Numbered from the stretch's first letter, positions 25,228 through 35,300 are shown. The stretch: 64,000 bases of DNA from Phycisphaerae bacterium (GCA_012744475.1 JAAYBV010000019.1:1-64000), one strand, 5' to 3'. Notes: generated by a model not told the origin, from the sequence alone. Numbers and translations: made by a program.

Positions 25228-26460
25228 TTACTCGACGCGAACCTCTCGCGGGCCGATGGTCACAATGGTGAAGTCGTTGAAGGGTTTCCGCCTCAAGCAC
25301 TCCAAAATCGAGTCGACCGTGGTCGCTTCGATTCGTTCCTTGATCTCGTCCAGGCTCCGGACGCGTCCCAGCATGTAGTAGTCGCTGCCGATCGCGCCGG
25401 CGCGGCTCCCGGATGACTCGCTCTGCATGATCAGCGCGCTCTTGAGTCCGACCTTGGCCCGTTCCAGCTCCTCCTGGCCGATGCCATCGGCCAAGCGTCG
25501 GAACTCGGCGATCACGACGTCGAGGGTTTCCTGCGCCTTGTCGGGGGTCGTGCCGGCATAGCACATGATGCCGGCGGCGTCCTTGAGACTGTGGTAGCGC
25601 GCCGCAATGGCGTAGCAGAGCCCGCGTTTCTCCCGAACCTCCGTGAACAGCCTGGCGCTCATGCCACCGGACAAGACGGACGCCGCCACGCGAATGTTGT
25701 AGTAGTCCGCGTCGGTGAACGGGACCGCCTCCGTCATGACACCGATGTGGACCTGCGAGCCCTCGTTCGCAACATGCGTGTACTTGCCCGCACGGGCGCC
25801 GATCGCGATAGACTGTGGACCGAGGCGCTCACAGCCGCCGAACAGACTCTCCATCTCTTTGCAGACCGCGTCAAAATCGTACTTGCCTGCCACTGCAAAA
25901 ATCGACCGACCGATGTCGAATCGCGTCCTTACGATCGTTCGCGTTTGCTCGGCGGTCAGACGTTCCAGTTCCTCGATCTCTCCGACCGTGCTGCGTCCCA
26001 GCGGGGTCGGATAGAATCTCTTTCGCAGCTCCAGCATCACCTTCTGGCGGGGCTCGTCGTCCAGCGTCAGAACCTCTTCGATGGCCAATTGCCTGGCCGG
26101 CGTGAACTCCGCATCGCTCAGATGAGGCCGACAGATCGCGTCGGCGTGCAACGCCAGCGCCTCGGCCAGATTGCTCGATTCCAGGGCCGCCCCGACGGAC
26201 AGATGCGAACTGCCGATCGAGTCCGACCGCTGCAGGCCCAGCCCGTCGAGCGCGTCACCCAGTTGGCGGTTGTCCCGGTCGCCCGCTCCTCGGAAGACCC
26301 AGTCGGAGACGACGTTGGCGGCGCCGCAGGCGCCCTCCGGCATCGCGGCGGCGCCCGCCGGCAGCATGAACTCGAACGCCACCGACTCGACCCCGCCCAT
26401 GGGTTCACCCAACAGCACCATGCCGTTGTTCAATACGTGTCTGTCCGTCTTGTGCTCCAT
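25228..26460 (-). CDS. M16-family peptidase-like protein, non-catalytic subunit
   Basis: 410 aa. M16 fold throughout (HVLNNGMVLLGEPMGGVESV, VAGKYDFDAVCKEMES), but the position of the zinc motif reads GAANVVSDWVFRG, without HxxEH, so it cannot bind catalytic zinc. The C-terminal domain keeps the substrate-binding Arg/Tyr-type motif (LFTEVREKRGLCYAIAARYH). This is the pattern of the regulatory partner in M16B heterodimers. AAGGATCGTGC precedes the ATG. It is first in a two-gene operon with the catalytic partner. Confidence 0.9.
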   Translation of the reverse strand: MEHKTDRHVLNNGMVLLGEPMGGVESVAFEFMLPAGAAAMPEGACGAANVVSDWVFRGAGDRDNRQLGDALDGLGLQRSDSIGSSHLSVGAALESSNLAEALALHADAICRPHLSDAEFTPARQLAIEEVLTLDDEPRQKVMLELRKRFYPTPLGRSTVGEIEELERLTAEQTRTIVRTRFDIGRSIFAVAGKYDFDAVCKEMESLFGGCERLGPQSIAIGARAGKYTHVANEGSQVHIGVMTEAVPFTDADYYNIRVAASVLSGGMSARLFTEVREKRGLCYAIAARYHSLKDAAGIMCYAGTTPDKAQETLDVVIAEFRRLADGIGQEELERAKVGLKSALIMQSESSGSRAGAIGSDYYMLGRVRSLDEIKERIEATTVDSILECLRRKPFNDFTIVTIGPREVRVE

Positions 26461-26602
26461 GCACGATCCTTAAGCGTTCGAAAAAGAACGCGGATTCTAT
26501 CACCCCGCCGTGGCCCCTTCAACACTATCCGGCGGCGTGATCGGACCGCCCCCTCCGGAATCGAAAATGACTTGAGGCTCCCCCGACAACGGTCCCCCCT
26601 GG

Positions 26603-29600
26603 CTATGCGGCAGCAGGTTCTTCTTCGTATTCGTCGAAGCGCACGCTGATCTTCTTGCTGACGCCCTGCATCTGCATGGTCACGCCAAACAGCACATCCG
26701 CGATGCTCATCGTCCGTTTGGTGTGCGTGATGACAATGAACTGGCTTTCTTTCTGGAACTCTCGCAGCAGCAGCGTGAAGCGTTCGGTGTTGGCTTCGTC
26801 GAGCGCCGCGTCGACCTCGTCCAGGAAGCAGAACGGAGACGGCTTGCTGCGGAACACCGAAAACAGCAGCGCCAGAGCCGTCATGGATTTCTCTCCGCCG
26901 CTGAGCAGCGAAATGCTGCGGGTCTCCTTGCCCGGAGGCTTGGCGATCACTTCGATCCCGGCCTCGAGCACGTCGTCGGCGTCCTCCAGGACGATGTCGG
27001 CCTTGCCGCCACCGAAAAGCTTGCGGAAAATCTGCTGGAAGTTCGTCCGGATCTGTTCGAAGGTCTCGACGAACTTCTCCCGGCTCTGCTTGTTGAGCCG
27101 GTTGATGAGCTGCTGCAACTGCGACTTGCTCTCGTTGAGGTCCTGCACCTGGTTGGCCAGGAACGTGTGACGCTCTTCCAGCGTGGTCTGTTCTTCAATG
27201 GCGTCGAGGTTCACGTTGCCGAGCCGCTCGATCTTGCCCCGCAGCTCGTTGATCTCGCCCTTGACCTGTTCCCAGTTCACGTCGTCGGTCGTCCGCTCGG
27301 CAAACACGTCGGCCAGCTCGATCTGCAACTCCTCGCGGACGCGTTCCACGAGATCCTGCTGGCGGACCTCCAACTGACCGATCTGGATGCGAATCTCGGC
27401 GATGACGCGTTCGGCCTCCTCCTTGTGCGCCCGGGCGGTCCGAGCCACTTCTTCGCGGCGCTTCTGCTCGGCTGCGAGGCTCTCCAGCTCTTCCTGCAAC
27501 TGCCGATTGCCCTGCTGTTGCGTCTCCTTCTCCACGAAGAACTCCGAGACGGCAGATTCGCATTCGAGGATGTCCCGCTGTGCCTCGGCGGCCTGCTCGG
27601 CACACAGTTGCACGTCCCGCTCGGCCGCCGCGAACGTCTTGAGGTTCGTCTCGATCTGGCTCTCCAGGCTTTCGATGATCTGCTTGAGCCCCTTTTGCTG
27701 CTCCATGGCCTGGCCCAACTGAACCTTCAGCTCCGTCAGCTCCCGGACCCGGCTTTGCTGCTGCTGGCGAAGCTCATCGTACATGGTCTCGAGTTCGCGG
27801 ATATGAGCGGCCCGCTGGTTGTTCACCGCCTCCAGCTCCGTCAGACGCTGCTTCGAGTCGTATTCCTTCTGCACCGACTGGGCGATCTCCTGCTCCAATG
27901 ATCCCAGTTCGCTGGCGATCAGCGGCTCTTCCTCTTTCAATCGCTTGATGTCCTGCTCGAAGTGCGCCAGCTTCGAGTTCACCTGGGTCTTCTCGGTGTT
28001 GGCCTCATAGATGGCGGTGCGCAAGTCCTTGCACAACTTCTCCAGATGGGTCTTCGTCTGCGTGTTCCGCTGGATGTGTCCCTCCAACTGAGCGATCTCG
28101 GCGTTGATGTGATCGATGGTCTCCTGCAGTTGGTCGATGCGGCTGCGTCTGGAGATCAACCCCGACGCCTTGCCCAGCGGTCCGAGGCGAAGCAGTCCAT
28201 CGGCACGAAGGCATTCGCCCGTCGGTGTCACAAAGGAGTAGCCGGCTTGCAGGTGGCCCGAAAGCTCCGTCGCGACCTTCAGCGATTCCACCAGGATCGT
28301 CTTGCCCAGCAGTTTCCACGCCAGCGGAGCATAGCGGCTCTCATACGAGACGAACTCGACCAGCCTTCCCCGGACGCCGGGGTACTTCGAGAAATCCACG
28401 TCATCCACAAACGGTTCCACCCGGTCGAGGCAGCAGAAGTGCACCCGGCCCGCCAGCGCCGACAATGTGTCCGCATCCGCCAACAGCTTCGCGGTGTTCC
28501 TGACCAGCAGCACGTCGGTCATCCCCTCCAGCGCCGCTTCCACCGCGGTGGCGTGTTCCACATGCGTCTTGATCTTGTCGGCCAGAATCCCGTCGATGTA
28601 GTCGATCTTGCGGCTCTCATCGGCCTGGGTCTGCAGGATGCTCTTGACGGCCTGTCCCAGACCCTCGTGACGCCTCTCCATGTCGGCCAGCACCGCCAGC
28701 TCGCTGCTCAGGGCGCTGCGGGCCTCCTTGTTGCCCGCCAGTTGCCTGCCCTGCTCGACGATCTGGGTTTCCGCCTCTTCGATCTTGTGGCGTTTGGACT
28801 CCAGGTTCTCTTCGAGCTCGGTCAGCACGCGCGTGATATCGGTCAGACGGGCATTGTGCTGCGCCTTGTCGGTCAGCAGCCGTTCGAGTTCGGCTTTGGC
28901 GATCTGGGCCCGCCCGGCCAGCCGGTTCCGCTGGTTCGACAGGTTGTCGCGGTAGTTCGACAGACTCTGAATCTCGTTGTGAAGCTGAGCGGTCCGACGC
29001 ACGATGTCGATGATCCCGGACTTCTCGTCGTCGAGTTCCGCCTCCAGGGATGCCAGTTGAGCATCGGCCTCTTCCGTAATCGCCTGGATCTGATGAATCG
29101 CCTCGGTGCGCTGCCGGACGGTGTCGTCGCAGCCGGCCACCTCTTCCCGGTGACGGGCCAGATCCCGGCTGACCGCTTCGGCCTGTCCGCGAAGCCGCTC
29201 GATTTCGCTGCCGGCCGTCGCTTTTCGCTTGCCCAGTTCTTCGATGCGCGATCGCAGAAAATCGATCCGCTGGAGCTTCTGGTCGATCTTGCTCTGGATG
29301 GCGACGAGCGTGTTGCCCGTCTCACTGAGCCGGTGCTCGGTTTCGATGATGGCGTTGCCCAGCCGGCTCATCTCCGCTTCGGCCCCGGCTTCCTCGGCCG
29401 CCACGGCGGAGAACCGCTCACCCGCTTCATGCAGGGCACGGTTCCTTTCGTCGAGCTGCTCTTTGTTGCGGCCGTACTCGACCAGCGAGTAGTTGACCTG
29501 CAATTCCTTGAGGCGTGACGTGTATTCGAGGTAGTTGCGCGCCTTGCCCGCCTGGAGCTTGACGCTGCGCAGTCTCTTGGCCACCTCCTCAAGGATGTCG

Positions 29601-30187
29601 GCCAGCCGCAACAGGTTCTGTTCGGTGCGTTCGAGCTTGCGCAGGGCTTCCTTCTTGTGCGCCTTGTACTTGCTGATGCCGGCAGCCTCTTCGAAGACGA
29701 TCCGCCGGTCGGCCTTGGAGGCCCCCACCAGTTGCTCGATCTGCCCCTGTTCGATGATGGAATAGCCGCGGTTGCCGACGCCGGTGTCCATGAACAGCTC
29801 CCGGACGTCCTTGAGCCGGCAGACCTTGTTGTTGATCCGATACTCGCTCTCGCCGCTGCGATAGATCCGCCTGGACACCTGGACCTGTTCGGTGTCGATC
29901 GGCAACCGTCCGCTGGCGCCCCCGCCGGGGTTGGAGATCACCAGAACCACTTCGGCCGAACCGGACGCCTTCCGGCTGCCACTGCCGCTGAAGATCACGT
30001 CGGCCATCTGGTCGCTTCGCAGGCTCTTGAGCTTCTGCTCGCCCAGCACCCACTTGACCGCATCGACCACGTTGCTCTTGCCGCACCCGTTAGGTCCGAC
30101 AATACCGATGATCGAAGCATCGAAATTGAACTCCGTGCGATCGGCAAAGCTCTTGAATCCGTCCAGTATGATCTTCTCAAGTCGCAT
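26603..30187 (-). CDS. smc: SMC chromosome segregation/condensation protein
   Basis: 1194 aa, normal SMC length. N-terminal Walker A GPNGCGKSNVVDAVKW (~32-47), long coiled coil, hinge (~520-660; DGILADKIKTHVEHATAVEA, GYSFVTPTGECLRADGLL), second coiled coil, then the ABC signature LLSGGEKSMTALALLF and Walker B FCFLDEVDAALDEAN. It dimerises and, with ScpAB, compacts and separates chromosomes. No scpA/scpB gene lies next to it. The ATG is preceded by GGATGGAAT. The next gene upstream is the FlgI-like lipoprotein on the same strand, 108 bases away. Confidence 0.97.
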   Translation of the reverse strand: MRLEKIILDGFKSFADRTEFNFDASIIGIVGPNGCGKSNVVDAVKWVLGEQKLKSLRSDQMADVIFSGSGSRKASGSAEVVLVISNPGGGASGRLPIDTEQVQVSRRIYRSGESEYRINNKVCRLKDVRELFMDTGVGNRGYSIIEQGQIEQLVGASKADRRIVFEEAAGISKYKAHKKEALRKLERTEQNLLRLADILEEVAKRLRSVKLQAGKARNYLEYTSRLKELQVNYSLVEYGRNKEQLDERNRALHEAGERFSAVAAEEAGAEAEMSRLGNAIIETEHRLSETGNTLVAIQSKIDQKLQRIDFLRSRIEELGKRKATAGSEIERLRGQAEAVSRDLARHREEVAGCDDTVRQRTEAIHQIQAITEEADAQLASLEAELDDEKSGIIDIVRRTAQLHNEIQSLSNYRDNLSNQRNRLAGRAQIAKAELERLLTDKAQHNARLTDITRVLTELEENLESKRHKIEEAETQIVEQGRQLAGNKEARSALSSELAVLADMERRHEGLGQAVKSILQTQADESRKIDYIDGILADKIKTHVEHATAVEAALEGMTDVLLVRNTAKLLADADTLSALAGRVHFCCLDRVEPFVDDVDFSKYPGVRGRLVEFVSYESRYAPLAWKLLGKTILVESLKVATELSGHLQAGYSFVTPTGECLRADGLLRLGPLGKASGLISRRSRIDQLQETIDHINAEIAQLEGHIQRNTQTKTHLEKLCKDLRTAIYEANTEKTQVNSKLAHFEQDIKRLKEEEPLIASELGSLEQEIAQSVQKEYDSKQRLTELEAVNNQRAAHIRELETMYDELRQQQQSRVRELTELKVQLGQAMEQQKGLKQIIESLESQIETNLKTFAAAERDVQLCAEQAAEAQRDILECESAVSEFFVEKETQQQGNRQLQEELESLAAEQKRREEVARTARAHKEEAERVIAEIRIQIGQLEVRQQDLVERVREELQIELADVFAERTTDDVNWEQVKGEINELRGKIERLGNVNLDAIEEQTTLEERHTFLANQVQDLNESKSQLQQLINRLNKQSREKFVETFEQIRTNFQQIFRKLFGGGKADIVLEDADDVLEAGIEVIAKPPGKETRSISLLSGGEKSMTALALLFSVFRSKPSPFCFLDEVDAALDEANTERFTLLLREFQKESQFIVITHTKRTMSIADVLFGVTMQMQGVSKKISVRFDEYEEEPAAA

Positions 30188-30295
30188 ATTCCATCCGGTT
30201 CTGACTGTTCTTCCGCGAAGACACCCACCCCGAGTCCGGGCGATTATCGGACAACACGCCTTGGTGTTATCGGCCTGACGCAGGCCATTCCTTGA

Positions 30296-31909
30296 CTATT
30301 CGGCGATTTTTGGCAGGGGACCGGCCCAAAACTCCGCGCTGACAGCACCCTTGGCGGCCAACTGCTCCAGGACCGCCACCACATCCGTGTACGGCACGCC
30401 CAGGCCGGAAACGTCTCCGGCGTCTGCGCGAGACCGCTCCGCCCCGAGCGCGCGGACGATCTCGCTGACCGAGAAACTGGTCCGGACCGGCCCGAGCACC
30501 CCAAGGCCTGTCGGGTTCTTCCGTGTCAGCGACACGTGGTCCTGGCCGGCGCGGGAATTGACAGTGACCGTCTCATTGGCCGCTTCGGCAAAGATGTTGT
30601 CGCGACAGGTCAGCGGGGCGCCGAAGATCACGACCCGCGGCTGACCGCTCCGCGAGACAAAAATGGCCTTGCGGTCGGTCTGGACAACGTGTTCGAGGTG
30701 GAAACTGCGTCCGACCAATTCTCGACTCACGGCGGCATCCTCCATGTTTCGCAGCGATTCATATGCCGCCAGAATCATGCGCGCGTCTTTGTCACGCAAC
30801 AGCCGACGGGCCAGCGAGATGGCGTCGTTTCGCCGGGCTGAGACCATCACAGCTTCCAGCGCCTCGCTTCGAAGGGGCGATGTCTCATCCAGGGCAATGG
30901 TCCTCAGTGCCTCAATCGCCCCATCATCCCGCAAATTCAAAGCACATCGAGCCGCTCGCAGTCGAACCTCTTCCTCAGGGGCATTCCACAGGGGCTGCAA
31001 ACTCGCCAGGCTCTCGCGGCCAATGGCCTCCAGGGCGATCTCGCAACTCTCCCCGGCCTGAGACTCCGCGAGCCCCCTGGCCAGCGTCTCGATCCGAGCA
31101 GCCTTCAGTTCCGGCGTCTCGTCCAGGAAGGTGGCAGCCAGCATCGAGACGAATCGCATCTTCCGCCTGCGGTAGTCCGGCGGAATGACGAACTCCACAT
31201 CGCGCGGTGACACGGCGCGTGCGGTATCTATCCCGTATCGCTCGTTGAGACGATTCCGGATGGCGCTGGCCCTTGCAAAATCGGCCCGGCGCAGCCGGAG
31301 ATTCCCCACGTAGTCGTATTGAGCGATCCCGCCGCCGAGGACGTAGCCGGTCGTCGGGTCCGGCTCGGCCACGGCGATCGTGTTGATGAACACGGGTCCT
31401 TCCACCACTGCCAGTGTCCTGGCCGCCGGGCCGAACGATCCGGCCAGCTTGAGATCCGCCTTGTACAGCCAGCCTCCGTGAAGCGAGGTGGTGTCGGAGC
31501 CGGCCACGGGAGTGACCTTCACGTCCAAACGGTCCCCTCGGGACGCCGCAGCGGGAACGACGCCTTCCAGTCGCACGACCGCCGTGGTCTTGCTGTTGAT
31601 CAGATTGTCGGGAGCCACCGAACCGCCCGGCACCTGCGCCAGGATGAACTGCTTGAGGTAGGCGCGAATATTGGGTGGACAAGACGCCGAACCGGTGCCG
31701 GCAAGCCCTCCGACGAGCCCGTACCCTTCCACCTGCAACGGTTCCGGTCTGGCGACATCGGCGACCGAACCAACGGTCAGACCCAGTTCCTTGCCGATCA
31801 CCGGATCCGCCGTGGCGGCGGACTTGTCGTTTGGCCCGCAGCCGATCAGCATCATCGGCACAAGCAGGAGCCCCACTCCGAATGCGATACGTCCCTGAGA
31901 TGTCTTCAT
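30296..31909 (-). CDS. FlgI-like lipoprotein with HEAT-like repeats
   Basis: 537 aa. A lipoprotein signal (GVGLLLVPMMLIGC) is followed by a region resembling the start of the flagellar P-ring protein FlgI (VEGYGLVGGLAGTGSASCPP, AVVRLEGVVPAAASRGDRLD; ~45-260). The middle (~265-390) is a run of HEAT-like helices (EEVRLRAARCALNLRDDGAI). The final ~140 residues form another domain (TVTVNSRAGQDHVSLTRKNP). No other flagellar gene is nearby, so a flagellar job is doubtful. It may be an envelope ring or secretin-like accessory protein shared among planctomycetes. Only weak ribosome binding site (GGGA). Confidence 0.65.
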   Translation of the reverse strand: MKTSQGRIAFGVGLLLVPMMLIGCGPNDKSAATADPVIGKELGLTVGSVADVARPEPLQVEGYGLVGGLAGTGSASCPPNIRAYLKQFILAQVPGGSVAPDNLINSKTTAVVRLEGVVPAAASRGDRLDVKVTPVAGSDTTSLHGGWLYKADLKLAGSFGPAARTLAVVEGPVFINTIAVAEPDPTTGYVLGGGIAQYDYVGNLRLRRADFARASAIRNRLNERYGIDTARAVSPRDVEFVIPPDYRRRKMRFVSMLAATFLDETPELKAARIETLARGLAESQAGESCEIALEAIGRESLASLQPLWNAPEEEVRLRAARCALNLRDDGAIEALRTIALDETSPLRSEALEAVMVSARRNDAISLARRLLRDKDARMILAAYESLRNMEDAAVSRELVGRSFHLEHVVQTDRKAIFVSRSGQPRVVIFGAPLTCRDNIFAEAANETVTVNSRAGQDHVSLTRKNPTGLGVLGPVRTSFSVSEIVRALGAERSRADAGDVSGLGVPYTDVVAVLEQLAAKGAVSAEFWAGPLPKIAE

Positions 31910-32079
31910 GTCGGCTGAGTTCCCATTGTAAGATGCGAAATCGACGCAAATTGCACGAGGCTGATACTATGGTCAAGGCGGACAGGCGTCAAGTCTATTC
32001 GCTGATCTCGCACGCGCCAAAGGGGACACTCCATGCGCGGGTGCATGACCGTTTCTGCGCTGCTCGCCTGGGCACACCG

Positions 32080-32243
32080 CCGAAGCACGAAAACCGAAGT
32101 CCGAAACAAGCCCGAATGACCCAAAATCCAAGCTCCAAACACGGAGGCCATCGCGCGCAACTCAGCCCTGCCCATGCATACCGGGGTGGATTTGAAGCCT
32201 CGGGACTTCGTGCTTTCAATTTGTTTGGAGTTTCGTGCTTCGG
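32080..32243. repeat. inverted repeat in the 31.9-32.4 kb intergenic gap
   Basis: CCGAAGCACGAAA (32080-32092) and its exact complement TTTCGTGCTTCGG (32231-32243) flank about 140 bases rich in CCGAA/CCAAA words. The style matches degenerate spacer repeats often seen in planctomycete intergenic DNA. The rest of 31910-32451 shows no gene. Confidence 0.5.
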
Positions 32244-32451
32244 ATTTCGAGTTTGTCCTTCCCGGCCATGAATCAATGCCCGGCACAGAGGGTCTGACCG
32301 AGCCGGATCGCAAGAACGGTCATGCACCCTCCAGCGCAGTGCGTCGCGGAATGCCGCTTTTTCGAAGCCCTCGCATGATATAATAGGGTTATTGATGCAG
32401 CCGCAGTCGGGGTTCCGAATCGGCCCGGCATGTTAAGGATGGGACTTGGTG

Positions 32452-34404
32452 ATGAAACAGGGAATGGTCGCAATGGGGCTCGCAGTAGCTGCCGGCGTCT
32501 TGCTGGGCGCCGCCGTTGTCGTCCACGCACAGCCTTCCCTCCCGCCCCTTTGCGGGACGCTCTCGATCCAGGACCGAGCGGCCTTTGAGTTCTACGCAAA
32601 TCGCGAGAATTTCCCAGGAGCGATGCAGGTCCTGGAGGTGAAGTTCCTCATCACAGACGTCGATACCCTCTGCCCACAGTTGCACTTCCAAAACAGCAAG
32701 ACGTATCCTTATCACTATGATTTTGCGGTCGAGTGTCTGGGCTGGACCATCGATCTGGAGACCTTCAACCGCCAGACCTATTTCTCCGAGCATCGCAAGA
32801 ACTTGGCCGGAAGCATCATCGCCCACGACCAATACGAGCCCGACGATGCCACTCAGGGCATCTATACCATGGAGTTCTGGCCCACGGACCCGGTGGCATT
32901 CGAGTTCGTTGAACTGGCATTCGATCTGATCGGCCGCCAAATGCCCTTTGCCAGGGACAAGCTCCACTACCACGCCGCCGGAGAGACCCAGCGTGCGTTG
33001 TACCAGAGCGAAGAGGATTTGTATCAGGCCTCTTCCGTCGCCGTCATCCAGACCGAAGAGCTATTCGCCAGCGTCAGCTACACCGCGCTGACAACCGGGC
33101 AGGCCTACGGACGCCTGAGAGTCATCAATGGTCCTGAAACGGTTTCGGCTCGCGACATTGTAGTCTACCGCACGATCCCCAACACGCTTTCTCACGTGGC
33201 CGCCATTATAACCGAGATCCCCCAGACACCTCTGTCGCACATCAATGTGAAGGCCAAGCAGAACAACACCCCCAACGCCTACATCCGTGACGCTGCCACC
33301 CGGCCGGATATCCTGGCCTTGGCGGATCGGTACGTTCATTTCGTGGCGGCCCCGGACGGATACACACTGCGCGAGGCCTCGCTGGAGGAAGTCGAAGCCT
33401 TCCTGGAATCGATCCGGCCCGCCAACCCCCAGACGCCGCCGCGGGACCTGGGTGTCACGCAGATTGCCCCGTTGGCCCAGATCGGCTTCGCCGATTCCAA
33501 CAGCTTCGGCGCCAAGGCCGCCAACGTGGCCCAGTTGGGCAAGTTCCTGCCCTCGCGCATGGTTCCCGACGGGTTCGCTGTCCCCTTCTACTTCTACGAC
33601 GAGTTCATGAAGCTCAATGGATTCTATGAGAGAGCGACCGCCATGATGGAGGATCCGGACTTCCAGCGCGACCCGGAGGTTCGCGTCGCCCGGCTGGCAT
33701 CCTTCCAGCGGAGGCTCCGTGACGGCACTGTACCGGCGTGGATGCTCGACGCCCTCGATGCGATGCACCGATCCTTCGCGCCTGGGACGTCGCTACGCTG
33801 CCGCTCCAGCACGAACAACGAAGACCTGCCCGATTTCAACGGCGCCGGGCTCTATGACTCGTATACGCACCACCCGGACGAAGGGCATATCGCCAAGAGC
33901 ATCCGGCAGGTCTGGGCCAGTCTCTGGACGTATCGGGCGTTCGAGGAGCGAGACTTTCACCGTATCGACCACCTCCAGGCCGCCATGGGCGTGCTCGTCC
34001 ATCCCAACTACGAGGAGGAGCAGGCCAATGGAGTCGCCGTGACCAAGAACATCTACGACGCCAACTGGCGAGGCTACTATGTCAACATCCAGGTGGGCGA
34101 GGACCTGGTGACCAATCCGCCGGCCAATTCCATTCCGGACGAGTTTCTCGTCGCCGATCTGGCGGGTCTGGAGCGGTACGAGATTCAGTATATACGCCGT
34201 TCCAACCTTGTCCCGGACGGTGGTCCCATCCTTACGAAGGAACAGATTTTTGAACTGGCGGACGTGATGAGGCTCATCAACATTCACTTCCGCGACCTCT
34301 ACAACGTACACCCGGCCGATATTCACTTCGCCATGGACATCGAGTTCAAGGTCACGGCCGACGGCCGACTGAATGTCAAGCAGGCCCGGCCGTGGATCGA
34401 CTGA
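32452..34404 (+). CDS. secreted dikinase-like protein (phosphohistidine + PEP/pyruvate-binding domains)
   Basis: 650 aa. A signal peptide (MGLAVAAGVLLGAAVVVHAQ) is followed by an unassigned domain (~40-190), a swivelling phosphohistidine-like domain (TIPNTLSHVAAIITEIPQTP; LSHINVKAKQNNTP with His263), and a PPDK N-terminal/ATP-grasp-like domain (FGAKAANVAQLGKFL ~345; LRCRSSTNNEDLPDFNGAGL ~445; IEFKVTADGRLNVKQARPW at the end). The order His domain before ATP-binding domain is like glucan-water dikinase. An exported ATP-dependent dikinase is odd; it may act on glycans or be non-catalytic. ATG 32452 chosen; in-frame TTG 32446 has a better-spaced AAGGA. Confidence 0.75.
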   Translation: MKQGMVAMGLAVAAGVLLGAAVVVHAQPSLPPLCGTLSIQDRAAFEFYANRENFPGAMQVLEVKFLITDVDTLCPQLHFQNSKTYPYHYDFAVECLGWTIDLETFNRQTYFSEHRKNLAGSIIAHDQYEPDDATQGIYTMEFWPTDPVAFEFVELAFDLIGRQMPFARDKLHYHAAGETQRALYQSEEDLYQASSVAVIQTEELFASVSYTALTTGQAYGRLRVINGPETVSARDIVVYRTIPNTLSHVAAIITEIPQTPLSHINVKAKQNNTPNAYIRDAATRPDILALADRYVHFVAAPDGYTLREASLEEVEAFLESIRPANPQTPPRDLGVTQIAPLAQIGFADSNSFGAKAANVAQLGKFLPSRMVPDGFAVPFYFYDEFMKLNGFYERATAMMEDPDFQRDPEVRVARLASFQRRLRDGTVPAWMLDALDAMHRSFAPGTSLRCRSSTNNEDLPDFNGAGLYDSYTHHPDEGHIAKSIRQVWASLWTYRAFEERDFHRIDHLQAAMGVLVHPNYEEEQANGVAVTKNIYDANWRGYYVNIQVGEDLVTNPPANSIPDEFLVADLAGLERYEIQYIRRSNLVPDGGPILTKEQIFELADVMRLINIHFRDLYNVHPADIHFAMDIEFKVTADGRLNVKQARPWID

Positions 34405-34523
34405 TCCCCTCCTTTGCGCCGCGCCTCTGGTCGGAGCGTTCCGGGAAGGTGCGTCCCACCGCCGCCCCGTTCGCACGGGGCACTGTAACTGGAGGTTTTC
34501 CGGGCCAGCGGCTGATTTTCTGC

Positions 34524-34552
34524 TTGTTAGGCCCCCGCCGATGCAGTCTAAT
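34524..34552 (+). promoter_or_regulatory. promoter of the corrinoid-protein gene
   Basis: TTGTTA (34524-34529), 17-base spacer, TCTAAT (34547-34552), about 60 bases before the start codon. A GCCCCG-TTCGCA-CGGGGC hairpin lies upstream near 34466-34483. Confidence 0.55.
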
Positions 34553-34611
34553 GTGGCCTTCGGAGGTGTGGGAGAAAGACAACAACGGACACAGATTTGA
34601 GGTGACGAAAG

Positions 34612-35238
34612 ATGGCAGATCTGAAAGCGTTGGCCGAAGCAGTCATCAAGGGTGACCAGACGACCGCCGTGAGCGTGACCAAGGCGGCGCTCAGCGAAGG
34701 GATGGCTCCCAAGAGTATCCTCGACGAAGGGTTGATCGCCGGCATGGACGTCATCGGAGGCCGCTTCAAGAGAAACGAGGTCTATATCCCCGAAGTGCTG
34801 ATTGCCGCCCGGGCGATGAAGATGGCCATGGAGGTGCTCGAGCCGGAGCTGACCAAAGCCGGCGTGCAGCCGATCGGCAAGCTGGTCATCGGCACCGTTC
34901 AGGGCGATCTGCACGACATCGGGAAGAACCTGGTGGCCATGATGCTCAAGGGCGCCGGCTTCGAGGTGATCGATCTGGGGGTTGACGTCGCGCCCGCGAA
35001 GTTCGTGGAAGAGGCCAAGGCGAAGAATGCCCAGCTTGTGGGCATGAGCGCCCTGTTGACAACGACCATGCCGGGAATGGAGAAGACGATCAAGGCGCTG
35101 AAGGAAGCGGGTGTCAAGGCCAAGATCATGGTCGGTGGCGCTCCGGTGACGCAGAGCTTCGCCGAGAAGATCGGCGCCCAGGGCTACGCCCCGGACGCGG
35201 CCTCGGCGGTCGACACCGCCAAGCGCCTGGTTGCCTGA
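34612..35238 (+). CDS. corrinoid (cobalamin-binding) methyl-carrier protein, MtbC/MttC-like
   Basis: 208 aa. An N-terminal helical cap domain (ALSEGMAPKSILDEGLIAGM, ~1-85) precedes a B12-binding Rossmann domain with the DxHxxG motif GDLHDIGKNLV (Asp99, His101, Gly104) plus VGMSALLTTTMPGME and MVGGAPVT. These proteins carry a methyl group on cobalamin between a substrate methyltransferase (e.g. MttB-type) and a methyl-accepting enzyme. An MttB-family gene is in the window at 58625-60061 but not adjacent. GAGGTGACGAAAG precedes the ATG. It is monocistronic between its own promoter and the terminator at 35301. Confidence 0.93.
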   Translation: MADLKALAEAVIKGDQTTAVSVTKAALSEGMAPKSILDEGLIAGMDVIGGRFKRNEVYIPEVLIAARAMKMAMEVLEPELTKAGVQPIGKLVIGTVQGDLHDIGKNLVAMMLKGAGFEVIDLGVDVAPAKFVEEAKAKNAQLVGMSALLTTTMPGMEKTIKALKEAGVKAKIMVGGAPVTQSFAEKIGAQGYAPDAASAVDTAKRLVA

Positions 35239-35300
35239 CGCCTCCGGCCAAGGCCCGCCGAGACAGACCGGGCCGGACGCGACGGCACGACGAGCTTTCC

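Noticed and set aside
34405-34611. Possible cobalamin riboswitch before the corrinoid-protein gene
   Set aside because: The B12-box consensus is not present. A GC hairpin and an ordinary promoter explain the region.
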